Positions 1 through 6,447 of a stretch of 9,475 bases of DNA are shown here, in pieces. The stretch lies in the NCBI GenBank assembly GCA_030531135.1, contig JAUNOJ010000006.1, positions 1 to 9,475 of the forward strand. Reading direction: 5' to 3'. How positions within the stretch are numbered: position 1 is the first letter of the stretch; each line of letters begins with the position of its first letter. Under the pieces are notes generated by a model. It was not told the DNA's origin, ran no database searches, and saw only the letters and a list, made by a program, of their open reading frames with translations. The DNA comes from Sutterellaceae bacterium (GTDB taxonomy: Bacteria; Pseudomonadota; Gammaproteobacteria; Burkholderiales; Burkholderiaceae_F). The position numbers and the translations under genes were made by a program.

Positions 1-603
1 TTTGCGATCGACGATGTTAATCGCCGCTTCCTGCGTCGGACAACTCCACGTGCAAAGCCCGCAGCCGGTGCAGTGATCGGGAATGATCGTCGGCACAAAA
101 ACCGCGTGCTTGGAGAGTTCTCTCGGGTGCGGATCAAGTTTCAAGGCCTTGTCTTTAACGGGGCAAATGCGATAGCAAACTTCGCAACGCAATCCCTGCC
201 AACTTAAGCACGATGCGGGATCGACCACCGCGACACCCATACGAGCGTCGTTAATGTCTTTCATTTCACGATCCAAGGCGCCCGAGGGACACACACGCAC
301 ACAAGGAATGTCTGCGCACATGTAGCAGGCGACGTCTCGTGGAACAAAAAACGGCGTTCCGTAAGGCGCGGGGTCGGAGAGTTTGGCAAGTTTAAGGGTC
401 TTATAGGGACAGGCTTGTACACACAGTCCGCACTTCAGGCACATCGCCGCAAAATCAGCGTGCGCGCCCGGAGGCACCGGCACCCAGCCTTTGGCTTTGG
501 CGTCGTTCACCCAACTTGAGAGAACTCCCGTTCCCAAAACCGCAATTCCCGCGCCTTGAAGCGCAATGGAAATCACTTCGCGTCGATTGGCTTTGATTGG
601 CAT
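1..603 (-). CDS. napG: NapG, ferredoxin-type quinol/electron-transfer protein of periplasmic nitrate reductase (3' end missing)
   Basis: NapG is a [4Fe-4S] protein that, with the membrane protein NapH, passes electrons from quinol toward the nitrate reductase NapA. The frame is open from the ATG at 603 to the left edge, giving 201 residues; E. coli NapG has about 231, so a modest C-terminal part is missing. All sixteen cluster cysteines are present in four groups: C55/58/61/65, C93/96/101/105, C132/140/143/147 and C178/181/184/188. The N-terminus has twin arginines (R7-R8 in NRREVIS) followed by a hydrophobic stretch at about 11-30, which fits Tat export to the periplasm. The gene lies 78 bp downstream of napA on the same strand, with a perfect hairpin in the gap. 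The ribosome binding site is weak (purine-rich GAAGAAAA before the ATG), so translation may be modest. Family assignment is very secure from the cysteine pattern and the neighbours. Confidence 0.95.
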   Translation of the reverse strand, partial: MPIKANRREVISIALQGAGIAVLGTGVLSSWVNDAKAKGWVPVPPGAHADFAAMCLKCGLCVQACPYKTLKLAKLSDPAPYGTPFFVPRDVACYMCADIPCVRVCPSGALDREMKDINDARMGVAVVDPASCLSWQGLRCEVCYRICPVKDKALKLDPHPRELSKHAVFVPTIIPDHCTGCGLCTWSCPTQEAAINIVDRK

Positions 604-626
604 TTCGATTTTCTTCGTTTTCTCTC

Positions 627-653
627 GTACCGAGCCCGTTGAGAGCTCGGTAC
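627..653 (-). other. Intercistronic hairpin between napA and napG
   Basis: Perfect 9-bp inverted repeat, GTACCGAGC at 627-635 and GCTCGGTAC at 645-653, with a 9-base loop, in the 78-bp gap between the napA stop and the napG start. No T-run follows it on the minus strand, so it is not a normal intrinsic terminator. It may instead be an mRNA-processing or stability element that sets napA above napG expression. That role is inferred; the inverted repeat is directly visible. Confidence 0.7.
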
Positions 654-681
654 AAAAGGCGTTTAAACCTCAATGTCGGAT

Positions 682-3423
682 TTAGGCGCGCGTGACGCGA
701 ACGGCCGACTTCTTGAAATCGGGTTCGGCCGAAATCGGGTCGGTCGCGTCAATACAAAGCTTGTTGCACTGCACCGATTCGTCAAAGAACGCCAACCATA
801 CCGTGCCCTTGGGCATCTTCATACGGCCTTGCGTTTCCACAAGCGCTTTGATAGTGCCACGACGGCTCGTGATTTGGGCCACGTCGTTGCGCTTTAAGTC
901 GCGCTTTTGCGCATCTGCTGGGTGCATATAGAGCACGGCCGACGGTGCCGCACGGTGCAACTCGGGCACGCGGCGCGTCATGGTACCGGTATGCCAATGC
1001 TCGAGAATACGGCCCGTGCAAAGCATCAAGTCGTAGTTGGCGTCGGGCTTTTCAACGGGTTCGGCAAACGGACGGAAGAAAATCTTGGCACGCCCCGGCA
1101 AGGGCTTTGGAGTTTTGTCGGTGATGCCGTCGAGGTTACCCTGCGGGATTGCCTTCATCAACTTACCGTAGAACTCAAAGTCACCCGTCTTGACATAAGG
1201 ATCGTACTCGGCATTGAAGCGATACGTCGTTTCCTTGCCGTTAACCACCGGCCACGTGAGCCCCCTGACCTTGGGATCCATGTAGGTGTCAAAGTCTGCC
1301 AAATCGTGACCGTCACCCAACGTGAACTGACGGTATTCGGTAAAGAGTGTTTTTTCGGGGAACCAGTCCACCCCCAAAATCTTTTGTGTACTGTTTTCGG
1401 TGCCCGGATACTTGGCGTCCGGCCATTTGCATTCTTTGGTTTCTTTGATGTTGGCAAAAAGAACGTCAAAAAGCGTTGCATCAGGGGCAATGCCCATGGC
1501 TTTGGCACCTTCCAAAACGTCGGGCAAGACCTTGCCGTTACCCAACTTCTTTTCGCCCCAGCATTCTTTGACTTTGAAGCGCTTGGAAAATTCCATCATC
1601 ATGGCGATGTCGCTCTTGGCTTGTCCCGGAGGCAAAACCATCTGTTGCCAAGCCTGAGTGCGGCGTTCGGCGTTGCCGTACAGACCCCACTTTTCAAAGA
1701 TCATGGCGGCAGGCAAAATCAAGTCGGCGACCTTAGCCGATAACGTCGGATAAACGTCGGCCACGACCACGAAGTTTTCGGGTTTGCGAGCCGCACGCAA
1801 CCAGTGGTTCGAGTTCGGTGCCGATTGGAAGATGTTGACAACCTGCGTCCACAAGAAGTTGACCGAGCCGTCTTCAAGACCGCGCAACAAGCCCATGATG
1901 GGTTTCCCCAAAACGGGATTCAAAGTGCCTTCGGGCACGTTCCAGAGTTTTTCAGTCTTTTTGTGATGTGCGGGGTTGCCCACCAACATGTCGGCCGGCA
2001 AGCGATGCGAGAAAGCGCCCACTTCGCGTGCAGAACCGCAAGCCGATGGCTGGCCCGTCAAAGAGAAGGCGCCGTTACCGGGGCGAGCCTGTTTTCCGGT
2101 CAAGAGGTGAAGCGCGTAGATCTGTTCGTTGACCCATACGCCGCGCACGTGCTGGTTCACGCCCATGCACCAGAAAGACAGAATGTCGCGCTTGGCGTCG
2201 CAATAGATATCGGCCAAGGCAACAAGCTTTTTCTTAAAGCTCTCGAGCGTTTCGTCCGGATCACCCTTGGCCAAGTTGGCAACAAAGTCCAAAGTGTAGG
2301 GTTCGAGGCCGCGACGGTATTCGTCAAAGGAGATGTGCCAGTGGCCGCCCGCGGTGCCGCCGGCGTGCTTTTGTTCGACTTCGATGCCGGCCTTGCGACG
2401 TTGGCCCACGGCTTCTGCTTCGGACAAAACGATCTTCTTTTGCTTGGCCTGAATGTCTTTTTCCGCTTCAAAGGCAAACTTGTCGGTCGGACGCATGCCG
2501 TAGCCGATGTCGACGTTGCCGGTGGCAAAGATGCAGTGTTCGTCGATGAACTTTTGGTTGAAAGCCTTGCGGCGCACGATTTCGCGTGCCAAGAAGTTGG
2601 CAATGGCCAAGTCCGTATTGGGCTTAAAGATGATTTCCAAGTCGGCCATGCCCGACGACAGATTCGTGTGCGTCGTCAAGTTCACGATCTTGGTGGCCTT
2701 GTGCGTGAGCTTGCGATCGGTCACGCGACTCCAGAGCACCGGATGGGCTTCGGCCATGTTGTTGCCCCAAAGCACCATGGCATTGCATTTTTCGATGTCG
2801 CCGTAGACGTTGGAGGGTTCGTCCACACCGAACGTCTGATAGAACCCCACCACGGCGGAGGCCATGCAAAGACGCGCGTTGGGATCGATGTTGTTGGTTC
2901 TAAAACCCGCCTTGAGCAATTTGGATGCGCAATAGGCTTCGGGGATCGTGTACTGGCCCGAGCCGATGATGGCAACGCCTTCGGGGCCCTTGGTTTCGTA
3001 GACGCGACGGAACTGACGTTCCATTTCGGCGTAGGCCACATCCCAAGACACGGGTGTGAAGGCGCCGTTTTTATCGAACTTGCCGTCCTTCATACGCATC
3101 AGGGGTTGTGTCAGACGATCCTTACCGTAAAGGATCTTGGCATTGAAGTAGCCTTTAATGCAGTTTAAGCCGCGATTGACCGGTGCGTCCGGATCGCCCT
3201 TGGTGGCAACCACGCGCCCGTCGAGAACGCCGACTTGCAGACCGCAGCCCGTACCGCAGAAGCGGCAGACGCCTTTGTGCCAAACGATGCCGGCATCGCT
3301 GTCTTTGGCCGCTTGTGCAGCTGCTTGTGTCACGGGCAAGCCCACGGTCAAAGCCGTGGTGGCGGCAACGCCCGTTTTGATCAATTCACGACGTGAAATA
3401 GGAATAACTCTGGGTTGAGTCAT
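682..3423 (-). CDS. napA: NapA, periplasmic nitrate reductase catalytic subunit (long form)
   Basis: NapA reduces nitrate to nitrite in the periplasm using a bis-molybdopterin guanine dinucleotide cofactor and one [4Fe-4S] cluster. The N-terminus has a Tat signal (SRRELIK at 10-16, hydrophobic to about 34, AQA near 38). The cluster ligands are C53, C56, C60 and C88 (CX2CX3CX27C). The molybdenum-ligand cysteine is C186 in the conserved ARLCMASA motif. FSLTGQPSACGSAREVGAFSHR (about 453-474) and the C-terminal dinucleotide-binding domain (about 800-913, with GRILEHWHTG and MTRRVPELHR) are typical. At 913 residues it is about 85 longer than E. coli NapA (828) and closer in size to campylobacterial forms. 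Extra sequence is seen around 315-365 and 620-690. The start is supported by a strong AGGAGAG site just upstream. napD lies 116 bp upstream. The product needs NapD for maturation and NapG/NapH or a cytochrome for electrons. Confidence 0.97.
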   Translation of the reverse strand: MTQPRVIPISRRELIKTGVAATTALTVGLPVTQAAAQAAKDSDAGIVWHKGVCRFCGTGCGLQVGVLDGRVVATKGDPDAPVNRGLNCIKGYFNAKILYGKDRLTQPLMRMKDGKFDKNGAFTPVSWDVAYAEMERQFRRVYETKGPEGVAIIGSGQYTIPEAYCASKLLKAGFRTNNIDPNARLCMASAVVGFYQTFGVDEPSNVYGDIEKCNAMVLWGNNMAEAHPVLWSRVTDRKLTHKATKIVNLTTHTNLSSGMADLEIIFKPNTDLAIANFLAREIVRRKAFNQKFIDEHCIFATGNVDIGYGMRPTDKFAFEAEKDIQAKQKKIVLSEAEAVGQRRKAGIEVEQKHAGGTAGGHWHISFDEYRRGLEPYTLDFVANLAKGDPDETLESFKKKLVALADIYCDAKRDILSFWCMGVNQHVRGVWVNEQIYALHLLTGKQARPGNGAFSLTGQPSACGSAREVGAFSHRLPADMLVGNPAHHKKTEKLWNVPEGTLNPVLGKPIMGLLRGLEDGSVNFLWTQVVNIFQSAPNSNHWLRAARKPENFVVVADVYPTLSAKVADLILPAAMIFEKWGLYGNAERRTQAWQQMVLPPGQAKSDIAMMMEFSKRFKVKECWGEKKLGNGKVLPDVLEGAKAMGIAPDATLFDVLFANIKETKECKWPDAKYPGTENSTQKILGVDWFPEKTLFTEYRQFTLGDGHDLADFDTYMDPKVRGLTWPVVNGKETTYRFNAEYDPYVKTGDFEFYGKLMKAIPQGNLDGITDKTPKPLPGRAKIFFRPFAEPVEKPDANYDLMLCTGRILEHWHTGTMTRRVPELHRAAPSAVLYMHPADAQKRDLKRNDVAQITSRRGTIKALVETQGRMKMPKGTVWLAFFDESVQCNKLCIDATDPISAEPDFKKSAVRVTRA

Positions 3424-3539
3424 GGTTTCTCTCTCCTAAATTTGGGCCGTCTTGCTCTTTTTCGAGCCCCGGGACTTGTCATGCCGGGCGAAGATTTGTT
3501 TTTATGGGTTCGAAACGGCGCTTTCTGAGTCAAAAATGG

Positions 3540-3779
3540 TTATGGGGTGTCATCTTGGCGATGCACGACAAGGCTTACGTCAACGACGCCTTCGAGTTTG
3601 CGGATTTGAGCAAAGCGATCGGTTTCGGCTTCAATCGTTTCTTCTTCGAGAACGACAACAAAGCGACCGGTGGCTTTGTCCGTTTGATGAATTTCAACAC
3701 CGGGCAGTACTTTGAGCTCGTTTTTGATGCTCTCAAAGTTTTCAGGCGCGCAGGTGACGAGGAGGCCGGAATAAAACAT
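3540..3779 (-). CDS. napD: NapD, chaperone for the NapA Tat signal peptide
   Basis: NapD is a small cytoplasmic protein with a ferredoxin-like fold. It binds the twin-arginine signal of NapA and holds back export until the molybdenum cofactor is inserted. The 79-residue product (E. coli NapD has 87) begins with the family-typical FYSGLLVTCAPENF, followed by a central GVEIHQTDKATGRFVVVLEEE strand region and an ending that contains VDVSLVVHRQDD. The start at 3779 is backed by a clear AGGAGAG site about 8 bases upstream. It is the first gene of the visible nap operon (napD-napA-napG); the napF that opens the E. coli operon is absent at this spot. The predicted FNR-type promoter lies just upstream. 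The assignment rests on sequence, size and position next to napA. Confidence 0.93.
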   Translation of the reverse strand: MFYSGLLVTCAPENFESIKNELKVLPGVEIHQTDKATGRFVVVLEEETIEAETDRFAQIRKLEGVVDVSLVVHRQDDTP

Positions 3780-3845
3780 TTGACAAATCTCTCCTGGGAG
3801 GACCGCGACGGGGATGGGCAGTCTATTCGCTTATCCTACCGAGTG

Positions 3846-3858
3846 AGTAGGTGTGAAA
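3846..3858 (+). promoter_or_regulatory. Candidate operator motif AGTAGGTGTGAAA before napD
   Basis: AGTAGGTGTGAAA lies at the predicted nap transcription start. Close relatives of this motif occur at 5634-5644 and 5753-5763 upstream of dcuB. A CCTAC at 3835-3839 is the inverse of GTAGG at 3847-3851, giving a small dyad. A site over the start point would suit a repressor. The regulator is unknown and the operator role is inference. Confidence 0.35.
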
Positions 3859-3864
3859 GTGCGA

Positions 3865-3936
3865 AATTTAGGGAAAATACTTACACCTATTGATAGTGTT
3901 GAAAATGATACTGGAGAAAAAATTCAATGAAATCAA
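3865..3936 (-). promoter_or_regulatory. Putative napDAG promoter with two FNR-like boxes
   Basis: Two 14-base sites resemble the FNR consensus TTGAT-N4-ATCAA, each matching 8 of 10 defined bases. They are TTGATAGTGTTGAA at 3890-3903, with a perfect left half, and TTCAATGAAATCAA at 3923-3936, with a perfect right half. Their centres are 33 bp apart, about three helical turns. On the minus strand a TAAATT (-10-like, 4 of 6) sits at 3870-3865, about 29 bp from the centre of the nearer box. This places that box near -39 to -41 of a start around 3855-3858, the usual class II activator position. nap operons are known targets of FNR in other bacteria. The exact start site is not proved. Confidence 0.5.
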
Positions 3937-4023
3937 CGGTTAATTTGTAAATTGGCCTATAGAACCACTAGGCCATTTGCCAAAATCGTCGCAAAAAGAA
4001 AGACAAAACTTTCGGCCAAAATG

Positions 4024-4056
4024 AAACCCGAAACGAAGTGACTTCGTTTCGGGTTT
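4024..4056 (-). terminator. Hairpin terminator downstream of dcuB
   Basis: A perfect 15-bp inverted repeat, AAACCCGAAACGAAG at 4024-4038 and its complement at 4042-4056, has a 3-base loop. On the minus strand it is followed by CATTTTGG, a weak T-run, so it probably ends dcuB transcription 115 bases past its stop codon. It separates dcuB from the nap promoter. The plus strand continues with a G-run, so it is unlikely to terminate in that direction. Confidence 0.75.
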
Positions 4057-4171
4057 GGGGGGAGCAGGGGACGGGTGATTGGGCCGTCCCGAGTTCCGAG
4101 GTGTTTGAGGAGCTTCGAATTTAACTCCCCCTTTGTCCTAACACCTAAATCATTTTTGTTTTCTTTTTATA
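4057..4171 (-). other. dcuB 3' untranslated region with further inverted repeats
   Basis: No gene is seen in this stretch or in the rest of the 392-bp interval from napD to dcuB. It holds GGGACGG at 4068-4074 paired with CCGTCCC at 4084-4090 (9-base loop). A longer-range pair, AGGTGTT at 4099-4105 and AACACCT at 4140-4146, encloses a smaller GGAG/CTCC pair. The dcuB trailer is therefore probably folded. A T-rich plus-strand run just beside the dcuB stop (about 4153-4168) is not preceded by a strong stem. The segment 3937-4023 is AT-rich with no recognised element. Confidence 0.45.
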
Positions 4172-5515
4172 TTAGATGTAACCGTAAACCATACCCAACA
4201 GGTAACCGACGATGACGGCAGTGATAACACCGATCAAGCCCGGCAAGATGAAGGAGTGGTTGATCACGAACTTGCCGATGTGCGTCGTACCGGAGCGGTC
4301 GAAGGTCAAAGCGGCCAAGTCAGACGGATACGTCGGCAGGATGTAGTAGCCGTAGGCTGCAGAAGCCATAGCCACGATGATGCCGGGAGGCGTGCCGATA
4401 GCCAATGCCACGGGAACCACGGTTGCCACAGCGGCAGCCTGAGAGTTCACGAGCTTGGACACCAACAGAAGAACGATACCGAAGGCCCACGGAGCGGACT
4501 TAATCCAGTCGGTCAAAGCAAGCTTCAGGTCGGCCAAGTGGTTCGAGAACATCGTATCCGACATCCAAGCCACGCCGTACACGGAAACGATGGCAACCAT
4601 ACCGGCGTTAAACACGTTGGTCTTGTTGATCTTCTTAGCGTCGCAGAACATGACCATGAGGATACCGGCCAAGAGCATGAACATCTGGATGACCAAGGTC
4701 ATGGACAAACGCTTCTTGCCGACGAGCGGGCGAAGTTCGGGGAAGGAACCCAAAATAGCCACGACAGCAACGGTCACGAGGAAGATCCACAAGCTACCCC
4801 ACTGCTTGCCGGAGAACTTAACGCCGACCAAGGTGGTCGTTTCACCGTAAACATAAGCACGCTGTTCCGGATCGGCAATCAAAGCCTGGAACTTTTCGTC
4901 CTTATCGAGGTCCTTACCGCGGAACACGGAGAAGGTACCGACCATGAACAAACCGACGATAGCGGCCGGAATCACGATCGCGAACAACTGCGGGAAGCCG
5001 AAGGGCTTGCCACCGACCAACTGACCGTCCAAAAGAGCGATCATGGAAACGGCAGCCACAGCAGCCGGCGAGCAGATCACGCCCATCTGAGCAGCGATCG
5101 TCGAAGCAGCCATAGGACGTTCCGGACGGATGTTATTTTTAATAGCAACGTCATAGATAATCGGCAACATGGTATAAACCACGTGACCCGTACCGCAAAG
5201 AACCGTCAGGAACCAGCAAAGGTAGGGAGCCAAGTAGCAAACTGCGCGCGGATGACGACGCAAAACGCGTTCGGCGATCTGCAGCAAGCAGTCCAAACCG
5301 CCGGCAGCCTGCAAAGAAGCACCGGCACACACCACAGCCATAATGGTCAGGATCACGTCCACCGGGGGCTTACCGGGTTTCAAACCGAAGCCGAAGATGA
5401 AGATTACCAAACCGATACCACCCATCAAACCGAGCGTCATACCGCCCTTGGGTGCTGCGTAGAACAAGCAGGCCAACAACACTAAAAGTTGTAGCCAAAA
5501 ATCAATACCAATCAT
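4172..5515 (-). CDS. dcuB: DcuB-type anaerobic C4-dicarboxylate (fumarate/succinate) antiporter
   Basis: This inner-membrane carrier exchanges external fumarate, malate or aspartate for internal succinate during anaerobic fumarate respiration (Dcu family, TC 2.A.13). The 447-residue length is nearly that of E. coli DcuB (446). Hallmark segments agree with DcuB rather than Dcu[10 protein letters not shown] (46-54), [20 protein letters not shown] (106-125), [12 protein letters not shown] (127-138), [10 protein letters not shown] (198-207), [12 protein letters not shown] (350-361) and [10 protein letters not shown] with [25 protein letters not shown] (393-429). Hydrophobic segments run through nearly the whole protein, with a hydrophilic stretch at about 198-240. 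The equivalents of Lys, Thr and Asp residues that I recall being linked to DcuS control (K354, T395, D399) are present. AAGGGGAT precedes the start. The gene appears monocistronic, with its own terminator and long upstream region, and is followed by the nap operon. No dcuSR genes are in the window. Confidence 0.95.
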   Translation of the reverse strand: MIGIDFWLQLLVLLACLFYAAPKGGMTLGLMGGIGLVIFIFGFGLKPGKPPVDVILTIMAVVCAGASLQAAGGLDCLLQIAERVLRRHPRAVCYLAPYLCWFLTVLCGTGHVVYTMLPIIYDVAIKNNIRPERPMAASTIAAQMGVICSPAAVAAVSMIALLDGQLVGGKPFGFPQLFAIVIPAAIVGLFMVGTFSVFRGKDLDKDEKFQALIADPEQRAYVYGETTTLVGVKFSGKQWGSLWIFLVTVAVVAILGSFPELRPLVGKKRLSMTLVIQMFMLLAGILMVMFCDAKKINKTNVFNAGMVAIVSVYGVAWMSDTMFSNHLADLKLALTDWIKSAPWAFGIVLLLVSKLVNSQAAAVATVVPVALAIGTPPGIIVAMASAAYGYYILPTYPSDLAALTFDRSGTTHIGKFVINHSFILPGLIGVITAVIVGYLLGMVYGYI

Positions 5516-5812
5516 TTCAATCCCCTTGGAATGTTAGGACGGGTGCAATTATGCTGGCTACTACTTGCAAATGGTGTAGAACTTTATGGTTATTTGATCT
5601 GTGTCTAAGTGTAAAGAAGATTTACCCGGTAAGAGTAGGTGAAACTACTTAAGTTCATCGAGAATGTCACGGTTTTATAAGTATAAACACCTAAGATAAC
5701 TGTGATAGTTTTAAAAAGGTCAAATATCCTCAGATAAACGCAAATACCTCATAGTAGGTAAAATTCGTGTGAAATGTGTATCAATTGCGCGTGAATCTCC
5801 TCTACAAAATGT
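5516..5812 (-). promoter_or_regulatory. dcuB upstream regulatory region, AT-rich, no gene
   Basis: About 300 bp without a credible gene. Minus-strand CATAAT (5 of 6 to the -10 consensus) at 5553-5548 is the best promoter element, but no good -35 partner is seen. An FNR-like site TTGATCTGTGTCTA (8 of 10) at 5594-5607 is centred about 50 bp above that -10, near the -61 class I position. Other signals are the dyad AGTAG-N6-CTACT at 5634-5649 and an imperfect dyad at 5671-5691 (TTTAT/ATAAA arms with flanking GGT/ACC). A NarL-like heptamer, TACTACT, is at 5559-5565. dcuB of E. coli is activated by FNR and DcuR and repressed by NarL with nitrate. Whether the same holds here is inference. Confidence 0.4.
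5634..5649 (+). repeat. Dyad AGTAG-N6-CTACT containing the shared AGTAGGTGAAA motif
   Basis: AGTAGGTGAAACTACT is a perfect 5-bp dyad with a 6-base spacer, the shape expected of a dimeric regulator site. Its left part repeats the motif at 3846-3858 ahead of napD, and a third copy, AGTAGGTAAAA, is at 5753-5763. The sequence match is direct; the binding role is inferred. Confidence 0.4.
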
Positions 5813-5850
5813 AAAAAACTCGCCGAGAAAGATCAAGGCGAGCTTTTTTT
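5813..5850 (-). terminator. Intrinsic terminator of the rhodanese gene (possibly bidirectional)
   Basis: CTCGCC at 5819-5824 pairs with GGCGAG at 5837-5842 across a 12-base loop. On the minus strand the stem is followed at once by six T residues (5818-5813), a classic Rho-independent terminator about 50 bases after the rhodanese stop. The plus strand has seven T residues at 5844-5850 after one extra base, so it could also work in the other direction, though no plus-strand gene ends here. Confidence 0.88.
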
Positions 5851-5890
5851 ACGGAGTACTTGGAAACGACACGACCGTCGTCAAAGGAGT

Positions 5891-6295
5891 TCAGCGCACG
5901 ACTTCGTAGGGCCAATCGAGAATGCCGCCGAAGTTGTAGACGTTTTTCCAACCGCTATCGGCCAAAGCGCCTGCTGCCATGCCGCTACGACGACCGCTAC
6001 GGCAGTAAAGCAGGTAGGTTGCGTTTTTATCGGCCATAATGAAGGGAATCTTTCCCGCTTGAATTTGGTCAAGAGGAATGTTGATGGCGCCCGGGATATG
6101 TCCCTGGGCAAATTCATCGGGGGTGCGCACGTCGACAATGCGAAGTTTGGCACCCGAATTCATCATTTCATGCGCTTGCTCGGCGCTGATGTCTTTGTAG
6201 TTCATGGCAAATACGTCGGTTGTAGTGACGGGGCTCAGAGCCAAAAAGGCCGACAGAGCCATACTAAATAATAGGGTTTTGGTCTGAATCTTCAT
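5891..6295 (-). CDS. Secreted single-domain rhodanese-like protein
   Basis: This 134-residue protein has an N-terminal signal peptide (MKIQTK, hydrophobic about 8-22, likely cleavage after VFA at about 30), so it should act in the periplasm. The rest is one rhodanese domain: DISAEQAHEMM opening, LRIVDVRTPDEFAQGHIPGAINIPL at 51-75, and the active-site loop CRSGRRS at 98-104 with C98 as the persulfide-carrying residue. NVYNFGGILDW follows at 118-128. Such proteins move sulfane sulfur to an acceptor; substrate and partner cannot be told from sequence. The gene looks monocistronic, with its own terminator, and is transcribed away from endA. No strong Shine-Dalgarno precedes the ATG at 6295. The internal Met31 would remove the signal, so the upstream start is preferred. 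A link to anaerobic respiration next door is possible but unproved. Confidence 0.9.
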   Translation of the reverse strand: MKIQTKTLLFSMALSAFLALSPVTTTDVFAMNYKDISAEQAHEMMNSGAKLRIVDVRTPDEFAQGHIPGAINIPLDQIQAGKIPFIMADKNATYLLYCRSGRRSGMAAGALADSGWKNVYNFGGILDWPYEVVR

Positions 6296-6337
6296 AATTC
6301 GGCGGTAAAAGTCAAAGTTGTGATCGAACTAACGTCG

Positions 6338-6365
6338 ATTGTAAGACGCAAATTTGCAAGTGCAA
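6338..6365 (-). promoter_or_regulatory. Candidate promoter of the rhodanese gene in the divergent intergenic region
   Basis: Minus-strand TACAAT (5 of 6 to the -10 consensus) at 6343-6338 lies 16 bases below TTGCAC (3 of 6 to the -35 consensus) at 6365-6360. This is about 40 bp before the rhodanese start, inside the 152-bp gap shared with endA. For endA on the plus strand, TAAAAT at 6409-6414 is a possible -10 without a good -35. Both are weak predictions. Confidence 0.3.
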
Positions 6366-6447
6366 TAAATTCGGGTTGGACTCGACGAAAGACGGTGTTC
6401 GAAGGACTTAAAATTGCGTCAATCAGGCTAAATTTTGAGGAAAATCC

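Noticed and set aside
455..673. 72-codon minus-strand frame over the napA-napG gap
   Set aside because: It is out of frame with napG, whose cysteine motifs are complete, and has no domain of its own.
907..3168. Long plus-strand open frames opposite napA (278 and 454 codons)
   Set aside because: They are antisense to a highly conserved napA, have no recognisable domains and arise from codon bias of the real gene.
3424..3539. Small inverted repeats between napD and napA
   Set aside because: Stems of only 4-5 bp with no T-run; not distinguishable from chance.
3504..3893. 129-codon plus-strand frame across napD and its promoter
   Set aside because: It is antisense to napD, which has a strong ribosome site and family-typical sequence.
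4256..5485. 409-codon plus-strand open frame opposite dcuB
   Set aside because: Its product is rich in His, Gln and Arg with no membrane or domain pattern, typical of an antisense shadow of a membrane protein gene.
5700..5790. CRP-like TGTGA words upstream of dcuB
   Set aside because: The matching TCACA half at the correct spacing is missing in each case.
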